NCBI GenBank assembly: GCA_947589545.1
Contig: CANQBA010000001.1
Coordinates: 1 to 64,000, forward strand
Direction: 5' to 3'
Origin: an uncultured Oscillospiraceae bacterium
Lineage (GTDB): Bacteria; Bacillota; Clostridia; Oscillospirales; Oscillospiraceae
Length of the DNA: 64,000 bases
Both the position numbers and the translations under genes were made by a program. A model generated the notes under the pieces. The model was not told the origin of the DNA. It worked only from the letters and a program-made list of their open reading frames with translations, and did not search any database. Shown here piece after piece: positions 48,796 through 57,685 of this stretch; position 1 is the first letter of the stretch, and each line of letters begins with the position of its first letter.

Positions 48796-49753
48796 GTCCC
48801 CCAAAAAGCCCTGGTACCAGCGCATCAACAAGGATAAAGTCCGGCGTTTCCTCATGGGCACCAAGGACAAAGAGGGCTTTTTGAAGCTGTTCATGGTGTA
48901 CGCCCTGCTCATCTGCATTGGCTTTATCTACCTCTACCCGATCCTCCACATGGTCTCCGTCAGCTTCATGACCTTGGACGACCTGCTGGATTCCTCCATC
49001 AAGTGGATCCCCAGCTCCTTTAACCTGGCCAACTACAAGCAGGCGGCGGCCAGTATGGACTTTTGGAGCTCCCTGGGCCAGAGCATCCTGCTGGCCGGGA
49101 TCCCCACCATCTGCAACCTGATCTCCTGCTCTGTCATCGGCTACGGCCTGGCCCGGTTCAACTTCCGGGGCAAGAACATCTGCCTGGGCATCATTATCCT
49201 GAGCTACGTGCTTCCCAGCCAGGTGACCATGATCCCCACCTACGTGCTCTACTCCAATCTGGGGATCCTGAATACCATCTGGGCCTTCATCCTGCCGGCC
49301 ATGTTCGGCCAGGGCATCAACGCCCCCATCTTCATCCTGATCTTCTGGCAGTTCTTCCGCCAGATCCCCAAGGTGCTGAATGAGGCCGCCAAGATCGACG
49401 GCGCGGGCTACTTCGAGTCCTTCTACAAGGTGTCCCTGCCCAGCGCCAAGCCCGCCTTCATCACCGTGGCCCTGTTCTCCTTCGTTTGGTACTGGAACGA
49501 GGCGTATCTCACCAGCCTCTATGTCCACGGCTTCACCGGCGAGGGCATGACGAGCCTGGTCATCCAGCTCCAGAACTTCGCCACCAACTACAACAGCTAC
49601 GCCAGCACCGCCGTCAGCGGCGCCGCCAGCCTGAACGAATCCATCAATATGGCCGGCACCATGCTGTCCATCCTGCCCCTCCTGCTGCTCTACTTCGTGC
49701 TCCAGAAGCAGTTCGTGGAGTCCATTGACCGGGCGGGCATCACCGGCGAATGA
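48722..49753 (+). CDS. Carbohydrate ABC transporter permease (MalG-like), system 2
   Basis: 343 residues: basic N-terminus, six transmembrane helices, EAA loop EAAKIDGAGYFESFYKVSLP around residue 221. ATG 48722 with AGGAGG ten bases upstream lies 74 bases inside the preceding gene; the overlap region is arginine-rich in both frames. Pairs with the preceding permease and the lipoprotein solute-binding protein that follows. Confidence 0.92.
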   Translation: MQSVLSVRERRARSPRAPRAERITESPKKPWYQRINKDKVRRFLMGTKDKEGFLKLFMVYALLICIGFIYLYPILHMVSVSFMTLDDLLDSSIKWIPSSFNLANYKQAAASMDFWSSLGQSILLAGIPTICNLISCSVIGYGLARFNFRGKNICLGIIILSYVLPSQVTMIPTYVLYSNLGILNTIWAFILPAMFGQGINAPIFILIFWQFFRQIPKVLNEAAKIDGAGYFESFYKVSLPSAKPAFITVALFSFVWYWNEAYLTSLYVHGFTGEGMTSLVIQLQNFATNYNSYASTAVSGAASLNESINMAGTMLSILPLLLLYFVLQKQFVESIDRAGITGE

Positions 49754-49768
49754 TCTGAACGAGTTTCC

Positions 49769-49796
49769 CCTTCCCCCGGCAAAACCGGGGGAGGGA
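49769..49796 (+). other. Intercistronic GC hairpin
   Basis: TTCCCCCGG CAAAA CCGGGGGAGGG, 16 bases after the permease stop, no T run. May stabilise upstream mRNA or partly terminate before the solute-binding protein gene. Confidence 0.5.
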
Positions 49797-49871
49797 ATAC
49801 CGGGAGAAACGCCGGAAAAACGTATTGCGCAGGCCGACGGCCTGACAAAATAATCTACAATGGAGGCAATT

Positions 49872-51464
49872 ATGAAAAAGAAGATATTGGCACTTGTCCT
49901 GGCCGCACTGATGCTGGTCAGCGTCCTGGCCGCCTGCAACAAGGGCGGGGGCGGCGGCGGTTCCAGCGCGACCACCGTTTCCAACGAGTACGATGAGGTC
50001 GAGATCAACGGCTGGAAGTACAAAAAGGCCAAGGACATGACCACCGACGAGATCACCCTGACGGTCCACAGCTTCGACCAGCAGCAGGTGGATGAGCTGC
50101 TGGCCCAGCGGTTCCATGAGATCTACGACAACATCACCGTGAAGGTCTCCTACGCCGCTGTGGGCGACGACTACACCAACGCCCTGCAGTCCATGACCAC
50201 CAACAAGCAGACCCCGGACGTCATCATGTATTCCGACGCCGACTATGCCCTGTCCAACGGCCTGCTGCTGGACATCTCCAGCTACTGGAACACCGACGAG
50301 GAGACCAAGAACCTGGCCGACACCGTCAACTCCGCCGGCCTTGGCACCTTTAACCTGGACGGCGGCCAGCGCTACGGCGTCCCCTTCAAGTTCTTCCCCG
50401 GCATCGTCTTCATTGACCGGAACGTGCTGAAGACCCTGAACATCTCCATCCCCAACCAGCAGTGGAGCTGGTCCGACATGGTCGACATCATCAAGCAGGC
50501 CACCGGCCACACCGACATCGACGGCATGAAGTACTACGGCCTTGGCTGGTACAACCGTCTTGACTCCTACTACGGCATCGCCACGGGCCAGGACGTCATC
50601 GGTGAGTTCGGCTTCAACGGCAAGACCTTCGACGTGTCCAAGTGGGCCGTGGGCAAGCAGGAGTTTGCCGACCTGATGCTGGGCGGCTATGTGGCCCCCC
50701 AGAGAGAGACCGATGAGAACGAGGAGTGGACCGGCGACTGGGAGATGTGGTTCGGCCAGACCGGCCATGTGGCCATTTTCTCCGAGGCCTTCTGGACCTT
50801 CCAGAGCTCCTGGAACGCCCCCGCCTTCAAGGAAGCCAACCCCAACCTGGACGTGGTTCCCTATGTCATCCCCGCCGTCTCCGCTGACGACGCCAGCGCC
50901 GCCCACCATTCCATCGCCACCATCGACTACGGCGGAGTCACCTCCGCCACCAAGTATCCCCGCGAGGCCTATGAGCTTCTGAAGTTCATGTCCTTCGGCA
51001 TCGACGGCTGGCACACCCGCAACGAGATCTTCGCCGACGAGAGCAATGTCAACGCCTCCGGCGTGCCCCTGAAGAACGACGTCATGCCCGTGCCCATCAC
51101 CAAGGATCAGACCATCTGGGACGAGTACATCGCCCTCTACTGCGAAGGCATGGACGAGGAGCACACCCAGCTGTGGCGTGACTACTTCGCCAGCTGCATG
51201 CAGCCCATCTCCTACGGCTGGACCAACATCGCCGGCTACTGGAACTTCTGCGACGAGTACTTCAACAAGGTGGACATCCACACCAAGACCGAGAAGGGCC
51301 AGGCGGCCGCCGCCGACTTCATCGACGAGATCAACCGTCAGGCCAACTACTACCACGCCAAGGCCATGGTGGACTACTTCGGGCCCGGCTCCATCTACAA
51401 CGTGCTGAGCGAGGATGAGACCGCCTTCTATCAGGATATCGTCAACACCTTCGAGGGGACCTGA
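49872..51464 (+). CDS. ABC transporter solute-binding lipoprotein, system 2
   Basis: 530 residues. Lipoprotein signal with lipobox VLAAC (Cys around 22), Gly/Ser linker, then a family 1 sugar-binding fold: ITLTVHSFDQQQVDELLAQRF, PDVIMYSDADYAL, GVPFKFFPGIVFIDRNVLK, WAVGKQEFADLMLGG. Captures substrate for the two permeases just upstream. ATG 49872 with GGAGG five bases upstream. Unlike the 989-residue protein of system 1, it is lipid-anchored and of normal size. Confidence 0.93.
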   Translation: MKKKILALVLAALMLVSVLAACNKGGGGGGSSATTVSNEYDEVEINGWKYKKAKDMTTDEITLTVHSFDQQQVDELLAQRFHEIYDNITVKVSYAAVGDDYTNALQSMTTNKQTPDVIMYSDADYALSNGLLLDISSYWNTDEETKNLADTVNSAGLGTFNLDGGQRYGVPFKFFPGIVFIDRNVLKTLNISIPNQQWSWSDMVDIIKQATGHTDIDGMKYYGLGWYNRLDSYYGIATGQDVIGEFGFNGKTFDVSKWAVGKQEFADLMLGGYVAPQRETDENEEWTGDWEMWFGQTGHVAIFSEAFWTFQSSWNAPAFKEANPNLDVVPYVIPAVSADDASAAHHSIATIDYGGVTSATKYPREAYELLKFMSFGIDGWHTRNEIFADESNVNASGVPLKNDVMPVPITKDQTIWDEYIALYCEGMDEEHTQLWRDYFASCMQPISYGWTNIAGYWNFCDEYFNKVDIHTKTEKGQAAAADFIDEINRQANYYHAKAMVDYFGPGSIYNVLSEDETAFYQDIVNTFEGT

Positions 51465-51488
51465 TGAGGCTTTGCGCCTTTGAAACCG

Positions 51489-51517
51489 TATTTTTACCGC
51501 GCGAGCGGATAAAAATA
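51489..51517 (+). terminator. Hairpin between solute-binding protein and LamG genes
   Basis: TATTTTTA-CCGC GCGA GCGG-TAAAAATA with one bulged base, then AGAATTTTTTCC. Could partly terminate, raising the solute-binding protein mRNA over the downstream gene. Confidence 0.5.
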
Positions 51518-51552
51518 GAATTTTTTCCTGTTTGAAAAGGAAGGAGAACAAA

Positions 51553-53187
51553 ATGAAAAAGCTTTTGGCACTTGTGCTGGCGCTTTTGATGGTGCTCTCC
51601 CTTGCCGCCTGCGGCGGTAACGGCGACGACACCACCAAGGACACCGGCAACGACACCAGCAGCAACGACACCAGCAGCAACGACACCAGCGAAGACAGCA
51701 CCGAGGACACCTCCGCCCCCGTCACCCCCGAGGCTCTGCCCGCCAATCCCCTGAACTACTGGAGCTTCGAGGACACCACCGGCCTTACCGCCGTGTTCCA
51801 GGACGAGAAGGCTGCCGACAGCCCCAACGACGGCGCCACCTACGACCTGAACCCCAGCAAGCATGAGATCATGCTGGTGGACGGCCAGGGCCCCGTGGGC
51901 AAGGCCCTCTATCTGGACGGCAAGTACGGCGTGAGGCTTGACAACCTGGTGGCCCCCACCGACGACACCTACACCGTATCCTTCTGGTACAACGCCAGCC
52001 GTCTGTCCGACTTCACCCCCTCTGTCACCATGGGCCGCAACATGGGCCGTGACATCGCCAACGCCACCGTCTCCTGGTTCAGCGTGACCCGCGGCAGCTG
52101 GGATCAGACCCTGTACCCCATCGTCTGGAACCGCAACTCCTCCATCAGCGCCGACCAGCTTGAAGGCGGCGTGTTCCCCTGGACCGGCGCTCTGGACGGC
52201 CAGACCGTCGGTAAGCAGGAGTGGGCCCTGGTCACCTTCGTGGTGGACGGCGGCCGCTACCAGTACGTGGACGAGGCCACCAACGCCCCCATGGGTGAGC
52301 GCGTGGGCTGCCAGTTCTATCTGAACGGCGAGCTGAAGTTCGACGCCAACGCGGAGAACAAGTACTATCAGGGCTTCGCCCCCGAGATCTTCATGGGCGA
52401 CGGCACCCTGGAGGGCTACATCGGCATCAACTACTGGGATGCCCGCTACAAGGGCTTCATCGACGAGCTGTACCTCTTTGACGAGGCTCTGACTCCCGGC
52501 CAGGTTCTGACCCTCTATCAGCAGGGCAACATTCCCGCCTCCTTCACCGAGCCCACCTATGATGGCCCCCTGGACGGTGATGAGTCCGACGTTCCCGAGA
52601 CTCAGCCCATCGATCCTACGACCCTGACGGCCGCACCCGTGGACGAGGCCGCCATCGACAAGCTGGGTACTCCCGATCGCGCCCTAGCCTGGTGGACTGA
52701 CAACACCGCTTCCTTCCCCGTGGAGGAGGGCAAGACCACGACCCTGACCCTGAAGAACTACTCCAACGCCACCAACAACTGGTGCAACTTCTGCCTTGGC
52801 CTCTGCGCCAATGAGTTCACCACGGAGGACTTCGCTTCCGGCGACGCCACCGTCTGCACCGTGGAGGGCTATACTGAGTATGCCGTCCAGCGTACCGATG
52901 CCTACGGCTGGGCCCCCGAGGGTTCTGTCAATTACGCCGCCACCTATGAGATGTCCTGGACTGACTGGGTGGATTGGCTGAACAAGATGACCGATGTTGA
53001 CGTCACCGTGGCCCTGACTCGTGCCGCCAATGTGGTCACCATCGACTACACCATCACCGCCGCTGACGGCACCGTTATGACCGAGAAGGCTGTCGTCACC
53101 ACTGACGCTCCTGCCGACGGCCCCATCTATGTGTTCGTCGAGGGCGAGGGCGCGTACATTGAGCTTCTCAGCGCGGAGACCAAATAA
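51553..53187 (+). CDS. LamG-domain lipoprotein
   Basis: 544 residues. Lipobox LSLAAC (Cys around 20), a Ser/Asn/Asp/Thr-rich linker of about 35 residues with tandem repeats, a concanavalin-like LamG domain (about 60-320; LNYWSFEDTTGLTAVFQD, VGKALYLDGKYGVRL, YIGINYWDARYKGFIDELYL), and a second beta domain (about 360-540) that I do not recognise. Probably a surface glycan-binding partner of system 2. AAGGAGAAC before ATG 51553. Strong double terminator after the stop. Confidence 0.85.
   Translation: MKKLLALVLALLMVLSLAACGGNGDDTTKDTGNDTSSNDTSSNDTSEDSTEDTSAPVTPEALPANPLNYWSFEDTTGLTAVFQDEKAADSPNDGATYDLNPSKHEIMLVDGQGPVGKALYLDGKYGVRLDNLVAPTDDTYTVSFWYNASRLSDFTPSVTMGRNMGRDIANATVSWFSVTRGSWDQTLYPIVWNRNSSISADQLEGGVFPWTGALDGQTVGKQEWALVTFVVDGGRYQYVDEATNAPMGERVGCQFYLNGELKFDANAENKYYQGFAPEIFMGDGTLEGYIGINYWDARYKGFIDELYLFDEALTPGQVLTLYQQGNIPASFTEPTYDGPLDGDESDVPETQPIDPTTLTAAPVDEAAIDKLGTPDRALAWWTDNTASFPVEEGKTTTLTLKNYSNATNNWCNFCLGLCANEFTTEDFASGDATVCTVEGYTEYAVQRTDAYGWAPEGSVNYAATYEMSWTDWVDWLNKMTDVDVTVALTRAANVVTIDYTITAADGTVMTEKAVVTTDAPADGPIYVFVEGEGAYIELLSAETK
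51649..51690 (+). repeat. 15-bp tandem repeats coding NDTSS
   Basis: AACGACACCAGCAGC twice exactly and a third partial, in the linker behind the lipobox. Confidence 0.8.
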
Positions 53188-53221
53188 GCTTTGATCCCCG
53201 GTTAAATACCTACTAAGCCTT

Positions 53222-53283
53222 GCGGGGCTTCCATACAGAAGCCCCGCTTTTCCAAGGACGCGCGCGGCGCGTCCCTGGAAAAG
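53222..53283 (+). terminator. Double hairpin terminator after the LamG gene
   Basis: First GCGGGGCTTC / GAAGCCCCGC followed by TTTT; second CTTTTCCA-GGACGCGC / GCGCGTCC-TGGAAAAG with one mismatch. The T run is shared between them. Any expression of the following enzymes needs readthrough or an unrecognised promoter. Confidence 0.75.
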
Positions 53284-53329
53284 CGAACACGGGGCGTTCG
53301 CCAAATACACGATAACGGCAAAGGTTTTT

Positions 53330-54289
53330 ATGGACAGCAAGCTTCAATTCAACACCCCTTGGATCCTCCGGCGGGCCGATCCCTACATCTACCGGCACAC
53401 CGACGGGACGTACTACTTCACCGCTTCCGTCCCGGAATATGACCGCGTCGTCCTGCGGGCCTCCCGGACGCTGGCGGGGCTTCAGACCGCGCCGGAGCAT
53501 GAGATCTGGCACTGCCACGAGGCGGGGCCCCAGAGTATGCATATCTGGGCGCCGGAGCTGCACATGGTCTTCGGCAAGTGGCATCTCTACTATTCCGCCG
53601 GGGACAAGGCGCACCCCTGGCACGTCCGGCCCTACGTGCTGGAGTGCCAAGGCGACGACCCCCTGACGGGGCCGTGGGTGGAAAAGGGCAAGATGAAGGC
53701 CGCCAGGGAGGACAAATTCTCCTTTCGCGCCTTCAGTTTGGACGGCACGGTCTTCCAGTGCAACGGCGCGTTTTACTACGTCTGGGCCGAGAAGGTGGGC
53801 GTGGGGAAGGGGATCTCCAACCTCTACATCGCCCGCATGAAGGACGGCCACAGCCTGGCTACGGTGCAGGTACTGCTGAGTACCCCGGATTATGACTGGG
53901 AGCGGTACGGCTTCTGGGTCAACGAGGGGCCGGCGGTGATCAAGCGCAACGGGAAGGTGTATCTGACCTACTCCGCCAGCGACACCGGCATCAACTACTG
54001 CATGGGGATGCTGACGGCGGACGAGGACGCGGATCTGTTGGATCCCCTCAGCTGGAAAAAGGAGCGCTGGCCGGTACTTAAGACCGATTGGGATCGGGGT
54101 GTGTACGGGCCGGGACACAACTCCTTCACCCGGGACGAGGAGGGCAATGACATCCTTGTCTTCCACGCCCGCACGGAGACGCGGATCGAGGGCAATCCGC
54201 TGTACAATCCCAACAGGCACACCATGCTCCAGCCCATGCGCTGGACAGAGGAAAAGCCCATATTCAGCTTTGACAACGATACGCTCTGA
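53330..54289 (+). CDS. GH43-family glycosidase, cytoplasmic
   Basis: 319 residues, no signal. Catalytic residues visible: RRADPYIYRH (base), FSLDGTVFQ (pKa modulator) and WVNEGPAVI (acid). IWAPELHMVFGKWHLYYSAGDK is the common blade 2. The short single-domain form resembles the group acting on arabino-oligosaccharides (exo-arabinanase / alpha-L-arabinofuranosidase). AAAGG before ATG. Leads a two-enzyme unit with GH127, which removes beta-linked arabinose. Specificity is inferred. Confidence 0.87.
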   Translation: MDSKLQFNTPWILRRADPYIYRHTDGTYYFTASVPEYDRVVLRASRTLAGLQTAPEHEIWHCHEAGPQSMHIWAPELHMVFGKWHLYYSAGDKAHPWHVRPYVLECQGDDPLTGPWVEKGKMKAAREDKFSFRAFSLDGTVFQCNGAFYYVWAEKVGVGKGISNLYIARMKDGHSLATVQVLLSTPDYDWERYGFWVNEGPAVIKRNGKVYLTYSASDTGINYCMGMLTADEDADLLDPLSWKKERWPVLKTDWDRGVYGPGHNSFTRDEEGNDILVFHARTETRIEGNPLYNPNRHTMLQPMRWTEEKPIFSFDNDTL

Positions 54290-54325
54290 GAGCAAAAGCC
54301 ACAGATAAAGGGGGTGATGAGCCGG

Positions 54326-56260
54326 ATGGCACGTAACGGACAGAGACTGCGGGAGCTGTCGCTGAGGGATCTGACGGTGGACGACGGATTTTGGAATGAG
54401 CGCCTGCGGCTTGTCACCGACGAGATGATCCCCTACCAGCTGGATACCCTGATGGATCGGGTGCCCGGCGCGCCGCCCAGCCGGTGCGTGCGCAATCTGC
54501 GCATTGCTGCGGGGCTGGAGCAGGGGACGTTTGAGGGATTCGTCTTTCAGGACACGGATCTGGCCAAGTGGCTGGAGGCCGTGGCCTACTCCCTGACGCG
54601 AAAGCCGGATCCGGCGCTGGAAAAGACGGCGGATGAGCTCATAGACCTTGTGTGTCAGGCCCAGCGGGCCGACGGGTATCTGAACAGCTATTTCTCCACA
54701 TTGCATCCTGGGCATCAGTTCTGCAACCTCAAGGAGGGCCACGAGCTCTATACCGCCGGCCACTTCATCGAGGCGGCGGTGGCCTATTTCGAGGCCACGG
54801 GCAAGGAGAAACTTCTGGTGGCCATGTGCCGGTTTGCGGATCTCATCTGCCGGGTCTTCCAGAGCCCGGAGTACGAGGACGCGGTACCGGGCCACGAGGA
54901 GATCGAGCTGGCGCTGATGCGGCTCTACGAGACTACCCACCGGGAGCGATACCGGGCCATGGCCTACGATTTCATCAACCGGCGGGGGACGACGGACTAT
55001 CTGAGCCGGGAGGCGGAAATGCCCAGGTTCATCGACGTCTGGCACGACAGGAACCCCTACATCCCCGAATACGGCCAGGCCCAGGCCCCGGTGCGGGAGC
55101 AGACGGCGGCGGAGGGCCACGCGGTTCGGGCGCTGTATCTGCTGTCCGGCATGGCCGACGCGGCGGGGAGCTACGAGGACGAGGGCCTTTTGGACGCCTG
55201 CCGGCGGCTTTACGAGAATGTGACCCAGCGGCGCATGTACATCACCGGCGGCGTGGGGAGCTCCGGTACCCTGGAGCGGTTCACGGCGGATTTTGATCTC
55301 CCTAACGACTCCGCCTACGCCGAGAGCTGCGCCTCCATTGCGCTGGCGATGTTCTCCAAACGCATGGCCCGGGTCACGGGCGAGGCCAGATTCATGGACA
55401 CCGCGGAGCTGGCCCTATACAATACGGTTCTGGCGGGGGTGGCCCTGGACGGGAAGAGCTTCTTCTACGTCAATCCCCTGGAGGTGACGCCGTCCTTCTG
55501 TAAGCCGGCCACCGACAAGGCCCATGTGGAGCCCAGGCGGCGGAAGTGGTTCGGATGCGCCTGCTGTCCGCCGAATATCGCGCGGACGGTGGCCTCCGTG
55601 GGCGGATACGTCTTTTTCACCGGGGACGGGGAGCTGAGGCTGAACCTGTTCATCGGCGGCACATACAAGGCGCGGCTGGGCGAAACGCCGGTGACGGTCA
55701 CCGTCCAATCGGAGCTCCCCTGGAAGGGGAGGGTCAGCCTGGAGGTGAAGGCGCGGGAGTGCCTGGAGGGGCGGCTGCTCATCCGCATCCCGGACTACGC
55801 CGAGAACCCACGGTTCACGCTGAACGGCGCAAGCCTGGATCCGCCGGTGGAAAAGGGCTACGCGGTTCTGGAGCTTACGGGCTGGAGCGCCCGGGCATCC
55901 TTCGACTTCGATATGCCGGCCAGGCTTTTCTACGCCGATCCACGGGTGCCGGCGGACGCCGGAAAGGCGGCGGTGAAAAAAGGGCCGCTGGTCTACTGCC
56001 TGGAGGAGACGGACAACGGCGAGACGCTGTCGGGCCTGCAAATCGACCCGGAGGAGCCCCTTTCCGAGCGGTTTGAGCCGGCGCTTTTAGGCGGGGTCAC
56101 CGTGGTGGAGGCCAGGGGCCAACGAACCGTCTGGGACGGGGGCTTGTACAGCGCCAAGCCGCCGGGAAGGACGCCGGCCACGCTGAGACTCATCCCCTAC
56201 TGCTTCTGGGGCAACCGGGAGCCGGGGGAGATGGCGGTCTGGATGCGGCTCAAGTGTTGA
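54326..56260 (+). CDS. GH127 beta-L-arabinofuranosidase
   Basis: 644 residues, cytoplasmic (alpha/alpha)6 barrel plus beta domains. The zinc/cysteine site is visible as WFGCACCPPNIAR (around 415), matching the GH127 catalytic cysteine region of Bifidobacterium HypBA1, and GHELYTAGHFIEAAVAYFEAT (around 140) and YITGGVGSSG are family blocks. Releases L-arabinofuranose from beta-linked arabino-oligosaccharides, such as those on hydroxyproline-rich plant glycoproteins. ATG 54326 has GGGGGTGA about eight bases upstream; ATG 54317 and GTG 54314 are alternatives. Follows the GH43 gene by 36 bases. Confidence 0.93.
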   Translation: MARNGQRLRELSLRDLTVDDGFWNERLRLVTDEMIPYQLDTLMDRVPGAPPSRCVRNLRIAAGLEQGTFEGFVFQDTDLAKWLEAVAYSLTRKPDPALEKTADELIDLVCQAQRADGYLNSYFSTLHPGHQFCNLKEGHELYTAGHFIEAAVAYFEATGKEKLLVAMCRFADLICRVFQSPEYEDAVPGHEEIELALMRLYETTHRERYRAMAYDFINRRGTTDYLSREAEMPRFIDVWHDRNPYIPEYGQAQAPVREQTAAEGHAVRALYLLSGMADAAGSYEDEGLLDACRRLYENVTQRRMYITGGVGSSGTLERFTADFDLPNDSAYAESCASIALAMFSKRMARVTGEARFMDTAELALYNTVLAGVALDGKSFFYVNPLEVTPSFCKPATDKAHVEPRRRKWFGCACCPPNIARTVASVGGYVFFTGDGELRLNLFIGGTYKARLGETPVTVTVQSELPWKGRVSLEVKARECLEGRLLIRIPDYAENPRFTLNGASLDPPVEKGYAVLELTGWSARASFDFDMPARLFYADPRVPADAGKAAVKKGPLVYCLEETDNGETLSGLQIDPEEPLSERFEPALLGGVTVVEARGQRTVWDGGLYSAKPPGRTPATLRLIPYCFWGNREPGEMAVWMRLKC

Positions 56261-56338
56261 ATCGGGGAGCTTCCCCTTTACATATAAAAATTTTTTAAGA
56301 AGGTAAAAATTGAACATTTCAATTCAGGAGGGTTAATC

Positions 56339-57511
56339 ATGGCAAGTCTGTCTTTGAAGCACATCTACAAGATCTACCCCAACGGCTATGAAGCGGTAAA
56401 GGACTTCAACCTGGAGGTTGAGGACAAGGAGTTTATCATCTTCGTCGGCCCCTCCGGCTGCGGCAAGTCCACCACCCTTCGTATGATCGCCGGCCTGGAG
56501 GACATCTCCGAGGGCGAGTTCATGATCGACGGCAAGATCATGAACGACGTGGAGCCCAAGGATCGCGATATCGCGATGGTGTTCCAGAACTACGCGCTGT
56601 ATCCCCATATGTCCGTCAAGGACAACATGGCCTTCGGCCTGAAGCTCCGCAAGACTCCCAAGCACGAGATCAACAAGAAGGTCAAGGACGCCTCCCAGAT
56701 CCTGGATCTGTCCGAGCTTCTGGAGCGGAAGCCCGCGGCGCTCTCCGGCGGCCAGCGGCAGCGTGTGGCCATGGGCCGCGCCATCGTCCGTGAGCCCAAG
56801 GTGTTCCTCATGGACGAGCCTCTTTCCAACCTGGACGCCAAGCTGCGTGTCCAGATGCGCGCCGAGATCTCCGCGCTCCATCAGCGCTTGGGCGCCACCA
56901 TCATCTACGTCACCCACGACCAGACCGAGGCCATGACCCTGGGCACCCGCATCGTGGTCATGAAGGACGGCATCATCCAGCAGGTGGCCAGCCCCCGGGA
57001 GCTCTATAACCATCCCGACAACCTGTTCGTGGCCGGCTTCATCGGCAGCCCCCAGATGAACTTCATCAACGCCGAGTGCACCGCCAAGGGCAACGACGTG
57101 TATCTGGAGTTCGACTTCCACAAGGTGAAGCTGCCTGAATCCAAGGCGAAAGTCCTGCGGGAGAAGGGCTACGTCGGCAAGAAGGTCATCATGGGCGTCC
57201 GCCCCGAGGCCATTTTCGAGGCCGAGCACGAGCTGGCGGCCCACCCCGACACCCAGTTCGAGGTGAAGATCAACGGCTACGAGCTGCTGGGCTCCGAAGT
57301 CCTGCTCTACTTCAACCTGCTCAACGAGAAGCCCGCCGAGGTTCAACGCCAGTTCTCCGATGACGCCTATGAGAACGCCAAGAAGGTGCAGTGGTCGGCC
57401 AAGGTCAGCGCCGCCACCACGGCCCGCTACGGCAGCAAGATCACCGTGGCTCTGGACGCCGAGAAGATCCACGTCTTCGACAAGGAGACGGAGAGGGCCA
57501 TCGTCAACTGA
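56339..57511 (+). CDS. msmX: Sugar ABC transporter ATP-binding protein (MsmX/UgpC type)
   Basis: 390 residues: Walker [11 protein letters not shown] (around 38), Q-loop [10 protein letters not shown], signature [14 protein letters not shown] (around 136), Walker [13 protein letters not shown] (around 157), H-loop VTHDQTEA, then a regulatory TOBE-like domain (about 240-385). MsmX-type ATPases energise several sugar importers in trans. It is the only ATPase in the locus, with two permease pairs lacking one. AGGAGG eight bases before ATG; followed by a strong terminator. Confidence 0.95.
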   Translation: MASLSLKHIYKIYPNGYEAVKDFNLEVEDKEFIIFVGPSGCGKSTTLRMIAGLEDISEGEFMIDGKIMNDVEPKDRDIAMVFQNYALYPHMSVKDNMAFGLKLRKTPKHEINKKVKDASQILDLSELLERKPAALSGGQRQRVAMGRAIVREPKVFLMDEPLSNLDAKLRVQMRAEISALHQRLGATIIYVTHDQTEAMTLGTRIVVMKDGIIQQVASPRELYNHPDNLFVAGFIGSPQMNFINAECTAKGNDVYLEFDFHKVKLPESKAKVLREKGYVGKKVIMGVRPEAIFEAEHELAAHPDTQFEVKINGYELLGSEVLLYFNLLNEKPAEVQRQFSDDAYENAKKVQWSAKVSAATTARYGSKITVALDAEKIHVFDKETERAIVN

Positions 57512-57543
57512 TGTCCGCCCGGCATCTTTAGCCGGTGACAAGG

Positions 57544-57577
57544 ATCCGGGAACGAACAGCCGTTCCCGGATTTTTTG
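57544..57577 (+). terminator. Terminator after the ABC ATPase gene
   Basis: Perfect 11-bp stem ATCCGGGAACG / CGTTCCCGGAT (57544-57554 with 57561-57571) and T6. Confidence 0.9.
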
Positions 57578-57597
57578 CGCCCCTTTGGAGGCGGCGA

Positions 57598-57626
57598 TTG
57601 ACATGAACCGGATAAAGTGCTAAAAT
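57598..57626 (+). promoter_or_regulatory. Sigma A promoter of pepC
   Basis: TTGACA (57598-57603), 17-base spacer, TAAAAT (57621-57626); leader about 55 bases. Confidence 0.8.
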
Positions 57627-57685
57627 CCAAAACGGCATCAATGAAAAATGCCTTTTGAGTTCATTTTTTCTCAGGAGGGGATCTT

